From Devosia sp. SD17-2 (GTDB taxonomy: Bacteria > Pseudomonadota > Alphaproteobacteria > Rhizobiales > Devosiaceae), in assembly GCF_029201565.1 (NCBI RefSeq), contig NZ_CP104002.1, forward strand, positions 1,753,001 through 1,817,000: DNA of 64,000 nucleotides. Direction: 5' to 3'. The position numbers and the translations under genes are program-made. The notes beneath the pieces are model-generated. The model did not search any database and had not been told where the DNA came from. It saw only the letters and a program-made list of their open reading frames with translations. Shown here in pieces: positions 61,070 through 64,000 of this stretch. Position 1 is the first letter of the stretch, and every line of letters begins with the position of its first letter.

Positions 61070-62397
61070 TTTCCGAACACGCGGGCAAAGATCGTGTCGA
61101 CGTGCTTGAGGTGGTAGGCGTCGTCGAACATGGCGTCGATTTGTTCATCGGACAGAGTCACTTCCGGGTCAGCCTTGAGGTTGGCTGCGAAGAGACCGGC
61201 GCGGTCGCCATTGTGCTGCCAGACCTTCATGGCGTTGCGCTGGACGGCCGCATAGCTGTCTTCGCGGCTGTAGCCGGCCTGGGTGAGGGCGAGCAGCATG
61301 CGCTGCGAATTGTGCAGGCCGCCGAGCAGGTCGAGGTTCTTGCGCATGTTTTCCGGGTAGACGACGAGCTTGTCGATGACGCCGGTGAGGCGAGCCAGCG
61401 CGAAGTCGAGGGTGACGGTCGCGTCGGGGCCGATCATGCGCTCGACCGAGGAGTGCGAGATATCGCGTTCGTGCCACAGCGCGACGTTTTCGAGCGCCGG
61501 GGTCACCATGCCGCGCACGAGGCGGGCAAGACCGGTGAGGTTTTCGGTCAGCACCGGGTTGCGCTTGTGCGGCATGGCCGACGAGCCCTTCTGGCCGGGG
61601 GAGAAATATTCCTCGGCTTCGAGCACTTCGGTGCGCTGCAGGTGACGGATTTCGACTGCGACGCGCTCGATGGAAGAGGCGACGACGCCCAGCGTTGCAA
61701 AGAACATGGCGTGGCGATCGCGCGGGATCACCTGGGTTGAAACCGGCTCGATCGAAAGGCCGAGCTTTTCCGCCACATATTCTTCCACCGACGGGTCGAT
61801 ATTGGCGAAGGTGCCGATAGCGCCGGAAATGGCTGCGGTGGCGATTTCATCGCGGGCGGCGACGAGGCGCGCACGGTTGCGGGTGAACTCGGCATAGGCT
61901 TCGGCCAGCTTGACGCCAAAAGTGGTCGGCTCGGCGTGGATGCCGTGGCTGCGACCGATGGTGATGGTGTTCTTGTGCTCATAGGCACGACGCTTGAGGG
62001 CTTCGAGCAGCGCATCGACATCGGCGATGAGGATATCGGCGGCACGCTTCATCTGCACGGAGAGCGTGGTGTCGAGGATATCCGAGGAGGTCATGCCCTG
62101 GTGCACGAACCGGGCGTCTGGGCCGACGATTTCCGACAGGTGTGTCAGGAAGGCGATGACGTCGTGCTTGGTGGTGCGCTCGATCTCGTCGATGCGCTCG
62201 ACGTCAAAGCCATAGTCACCCAGCTCGGCCTTGCGGGCGTTCATCACTTCCCAGATCTTGTCGGCGCTTTCCTTGGGCACGACACCGAGCTCTGCCAGCT
62301 TGGAGGTCGCATGCGCCTCGATTTCGAACCAGATCGCGAAGCGGGTCTCGGCCGACCAGTTTGCCACCATTTCGGGACGGGAGTAACGCGGAATCAT
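61066..62397 (-). CDS. purB: Adenylosuccinate lyase PurB
   Basis: Cleaves SAICAR and adenylosuccinate in purine synthesis. The 443 residues carry IPRYSRPEMVANWSAETRFA, GRSHGIHAEPTTFG with the catalytic His, and the signature SSAMPHKRNPVLTENL. It begins at ATG 62397 and is the first gene of a coupled run with the hydrolase and GNAT genes. It lies 3.2 kb from purC, on the same strand. Confidence 0.97.
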   Translation of the reverse strand: MIPRYSRPEMVANWSAETRFAIWFEIEAHATSKLAELGVVPKESADKIWEVMNARKAELGDYGFDVERIDEIERTTKHDVIAFLTHLSEIVGPDARFVHQGMTSSDILDTTLSVQMKRAADILIADVDALLEALKRRAYEHKNTITIGRSHGIHAEPTTFGVKLAEAYAEFTRNRARLVAARDEIATAAISGAIGTFANIDPSVEEYVAEKLGLSIEPVSTQVIPRDRHAMFFATLGVVASSIERVAVEIRHLQRTEVLEAEEYFSPGQKGSSAMPHKRNPVLTENLTGLARLVRGMVTPALENVALWHERDISHSSVERMIGPDATVTLDFALARLTGVIDKLVVYPENMRKNLDLLGGLHNSQRMLLALTQAGYSREDSYAAVQRNAMKVWQHNGDRAGLFAANLKADPEVTLSDEQIDAMFDDAYHLKHVDTIFARVFGK

Positions 62398-62469
62398 GGG
62401 GTTAGCCTCGGCTGGTGAGAATTTGATTCAGGTGGAGGCAGCCTTTCTCGGCCGCCTCTGTGACATTTG

Positions 62470-63150
62470 TCAGGCAATGATGCCGGTGGCTGCATCACGG
62501 ATGGCCTTGATGCGCGCTGCGTAGGTCGTGGGTTCATTGCCGGCATAAACGGCCGAGCCCGCCACGAGCACATTGGCGCCCGCCTTGGCGACTTCGCCGG
62601 CATTGGCAGCGGTCACGCCACCGTCGACTTCGAGATCGATATCGCGCCCGCCGATCAGCGCCTTGGCCTGGCGGATCTTGTTGAGGCTGTCGGGAATAAA
62701 GCTCTGCCCGCCAAAGCCCGGGTTGACGCTCATCACCAGCACCAGGTCGACATCGTCGATCACATGCTGGATTGCCGAAACCGGCGTTGCCGGGTTGAGA
62801 GCCACGCCGGCCTTCTTGCCAAGGGCGCGGATGGCCTGCAGCGAACGGTGCAGATGCGGGCCGGCCTCGGCGTGGACCGTGATGATATCGGCGCCGCCCT
62901 TGGCGAAGTCAGCCAGATAGGCATCGGCCGGTGCGATCATCAAATGGCAGTCGAAGACCTTGTCGGTCACGCCGCGCACGGACTTCATGATCGGAGCGCC
63001 AAAGGAGATGTTCGGCACGAAGTGGCCGTCCATCACGTCGATATGGATATAGTCAGCGCCGCCGGCGACAATGGCCGCCACTTCATCGCCCAGCCGAGAG
63101 AAATCGGCCGACAGAATAGATGGGGCGATGCGAATGGGGCGGTTGGCCAT
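62470..63150 (-). CDS. rpe: Ribulose-phosphate 3-epimerase
   Basis: Pentose phosphate pathway enzyme interconverting ribulose 5-phosphate and xylulose 5-phosphate. The 226-residue barrel shows [52 protein letters not shown] and [16 protein letters not shown], with all metal and catalytic residues in place. It is 72 bases upstream of purB on the same strand. Confidence 0.97.
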   Translation of the reverse strand: MANRPIRIAPSILSADFSRLGDEVAAIVAGGADYIHIDVMDGHFVPNISFGAPIMKSVRGVTDKVFDCHLMIAPADAYLADFAKGGADIITVHAEAGPHLHRSLQAIRALGKKAGVALNPATPVSAIQHVIDDVDLVLVMSVNPGFGGQSFIPDSLNKIRQAKALIGGRDIDLEVDGGVTAANAGEVAKAGANVLVAGSAVYAGNEPTTYAARIKAIRDAATGIIA

Positions 63151-63263
63151 GGCAGGCAGCTCTCAGAAAAGGGGAGATGAGGCTGCTATAGGGCCGGTAT
63201 GCGCCGTGGGCAAGGCTTACCCCGCTATACAATGGTTGGACAAAGCGAGGGGCGACGCCCGCC

Positions 63264-64000
63264 TCAGGCCACCGACCTGCGAGATGCCGTTTCGGGCTCG
63301 GTACTGAAAATGTCCACGATCTGGTCAAGCTCGTTGGCCTGGGCCTCCGACTGAGAGATCGAGGCGTTGATCTGCTCGACGAGTGCGGCGTTGTGCTGGG
63401 TCATCTCGTCGATAGCGCGCACGGCCTGGCTGACCTCGAGGACGGACTGTGCCTGTCCGCTGCAGTGTTCGGCAATGACCTCCATAATGGTCATGTTGCT
63501 TCGCGCTGTCCCGACCATGACCGAGAGCTGGCCGGCGGCATCGGCGACCAGTTTGGTGCCGCCCATGATGTCTGCCGCACTCTGCTCGATCAGCGTCTTG
63601 ATTTCGCCCGATGCTTCTGCGGCGCTCTGCGCGAGGCGCCGCACTTCCACGGCAACGACCGCAAAGCCCTTGCCAGCCTCGCCGGCGCGCGCCGCCTCCA
63701 CCGATGCGTGGAGGGCCAGTAGATTGGTCTGGAAGGAGATGTCGTCGATCAGCTTGACGATATCGGCCACTTTCTTGGACGATTCCGTCATGCGCTGCAT
63801 GGCCTCATTGGCCTGATGCATCACCTGGCCGCCTGCATCGGCGGCACGGCTGACTTCCAGCGCCATGGCGTTGGCCTCGCGCGCCTGTTCAGCATTCGCC
63901 TCCACCGTCTTGGCCAGTTCAGAGATAGTGTCGGAGGTGTGCATGATGGTGGCGCTCTGGCGGGATGTGCGCCCCGAAAGATCGTTGGCGCCCGAGAGGA
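63264..64000 (-). CDS. Methyl-accepting chemotaxis protein, C-terminal part (5' end beyond window)
   Basis: The frame is open to base 64000, so at least 245 codons of the C-terminal signalling part are in view. The hairpin tip is clear (ASVEAARAGEAGKGFAVVAV, EVRRLAQSAAEASGEIKTLI), binding CheA and CheW. No membrane or sensor part is visible in the window. The stop TGA is at 63264. It shows that chemotaxis acts with the flagella encoded at the other end. Confidence 0.93.
   Translation of the reverse strand, partial: LSGANDLSGRTSRQSATIMHTSDTISELAKTVEANAEQAREANAMALEVSRAADAGGQVMHQANEAMQRMTESSKKVADIVKLIDDISFQTNLLALHASVEAARAGEAGKGFAVVAVEVRRLAQSAAEASGEIKTLIEQSAADIMGGTKLVADAAGQLSVMVGTARSNMTIMEVIAEHCSGQAQSVLEVSQAVRAIDEMTQHNAALVEQINASISQSEAQANELDQIVDIFSTEPETASRRSVA

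Overview
The window reads as a chromosomal segment of a GC-rich alphaproteobacterium of the order Hyphomicrobiales (Rhizobiales). Devosia or a close relative is my best guess, made from recalled gene content and order and not checked by any search. Markers pointing that way are FlbT and FliX, the MotE-type motor protein, a CckA hybrid kinase, CtrA-type boxes (TTAA-N7-TTAAC) at flagellar promoters, a single-cysteine DksA, BacA/SbmA, an F1-ATPase inhibitor zeta-type protein (DUF1476) and the split purC/purS/purQ/purL set. I see no insertion sequence, prophage, CRISPR array, tRNA or rRNA gene.

Layout. Positions 1-23294 are a flagellar cluster interrupted once (dksA, a YCII protein, an M32 carboxypeptidase and an unlisted 49-residue glycine-zipper protein at 4946-7645). 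It holds flbT (cut by the left edge), a flagellin, flgI-flgJ-flgN, fliX, flgG/flgA/flgH behind flgF, fliL-fliM-DUF6468-motE, a 1116-residue secreted TPR protein, fliO-fliP, flgB-flgC-fliE, fliQ-fliR and flhB. cckA follows directly at 23461. Positions 26071-28546 hold a DUF2237 protein and a small sugar-catabolism-like pair. recA with a LexA-type site, alaS, an EamA transporter, a phosphodiesterase, icd, TfoX and GFA proteins, two GNAT paralogues, trmJ, an MFS transporter and rpsD follow up to 41705. A ParDE toxin-antitoxin pair sits between two nearly identical terminator hairpins (41732-42471). Then come sbmA, ttcA, an inositol-phosphatase-like gene, an ArsR gene with a stop-interrupted SRPBCC partner, a stand-alone clpP and two MFS exporters. 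From 50144 to the end lie grxD, HAD/HIT/DUF6665/bolA, the purine genes purL, purQ, purS, purC and purB with inserted unrelated genes, a DUF1476 gene, rpe and the start-truncated end of a chemotaxis receptor.

How the parts work together. The flagellar genes cover the rod (FlgB, FlgC, FlgF, FlgG, FliE), P and L rings and their helpers (FlgI, FlgA, FlgH), export gate (FliO, FliP, FliQ, FliR, FlhB), switch (FliM), motor accessories (FliL, MotE) and regulators (FlbT, FliX). The plus-strand operons starting at fliX, fliL and flgB have CtrA-type boxes plus a shared GGCA-N5-TGCC palindrome, while the minus-strand operons starting at flgI and flgF have sigma-54-like -24/-12 elements. This resembles the class II/class III hierarchy known from Caulobacter. 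Points I rate most worth a second look: the repeated palindrome, the internal duplication in FliE, the large AMIN-like/TPR protein, the glycine-zipper microprotein, the hairpin-bracketed ParDE cassette, the DJ-1 gene coupled to purL, and two broken genes (SRPBCC amber stop, GNAT frameshift). I found no wholly new multi-gene system.
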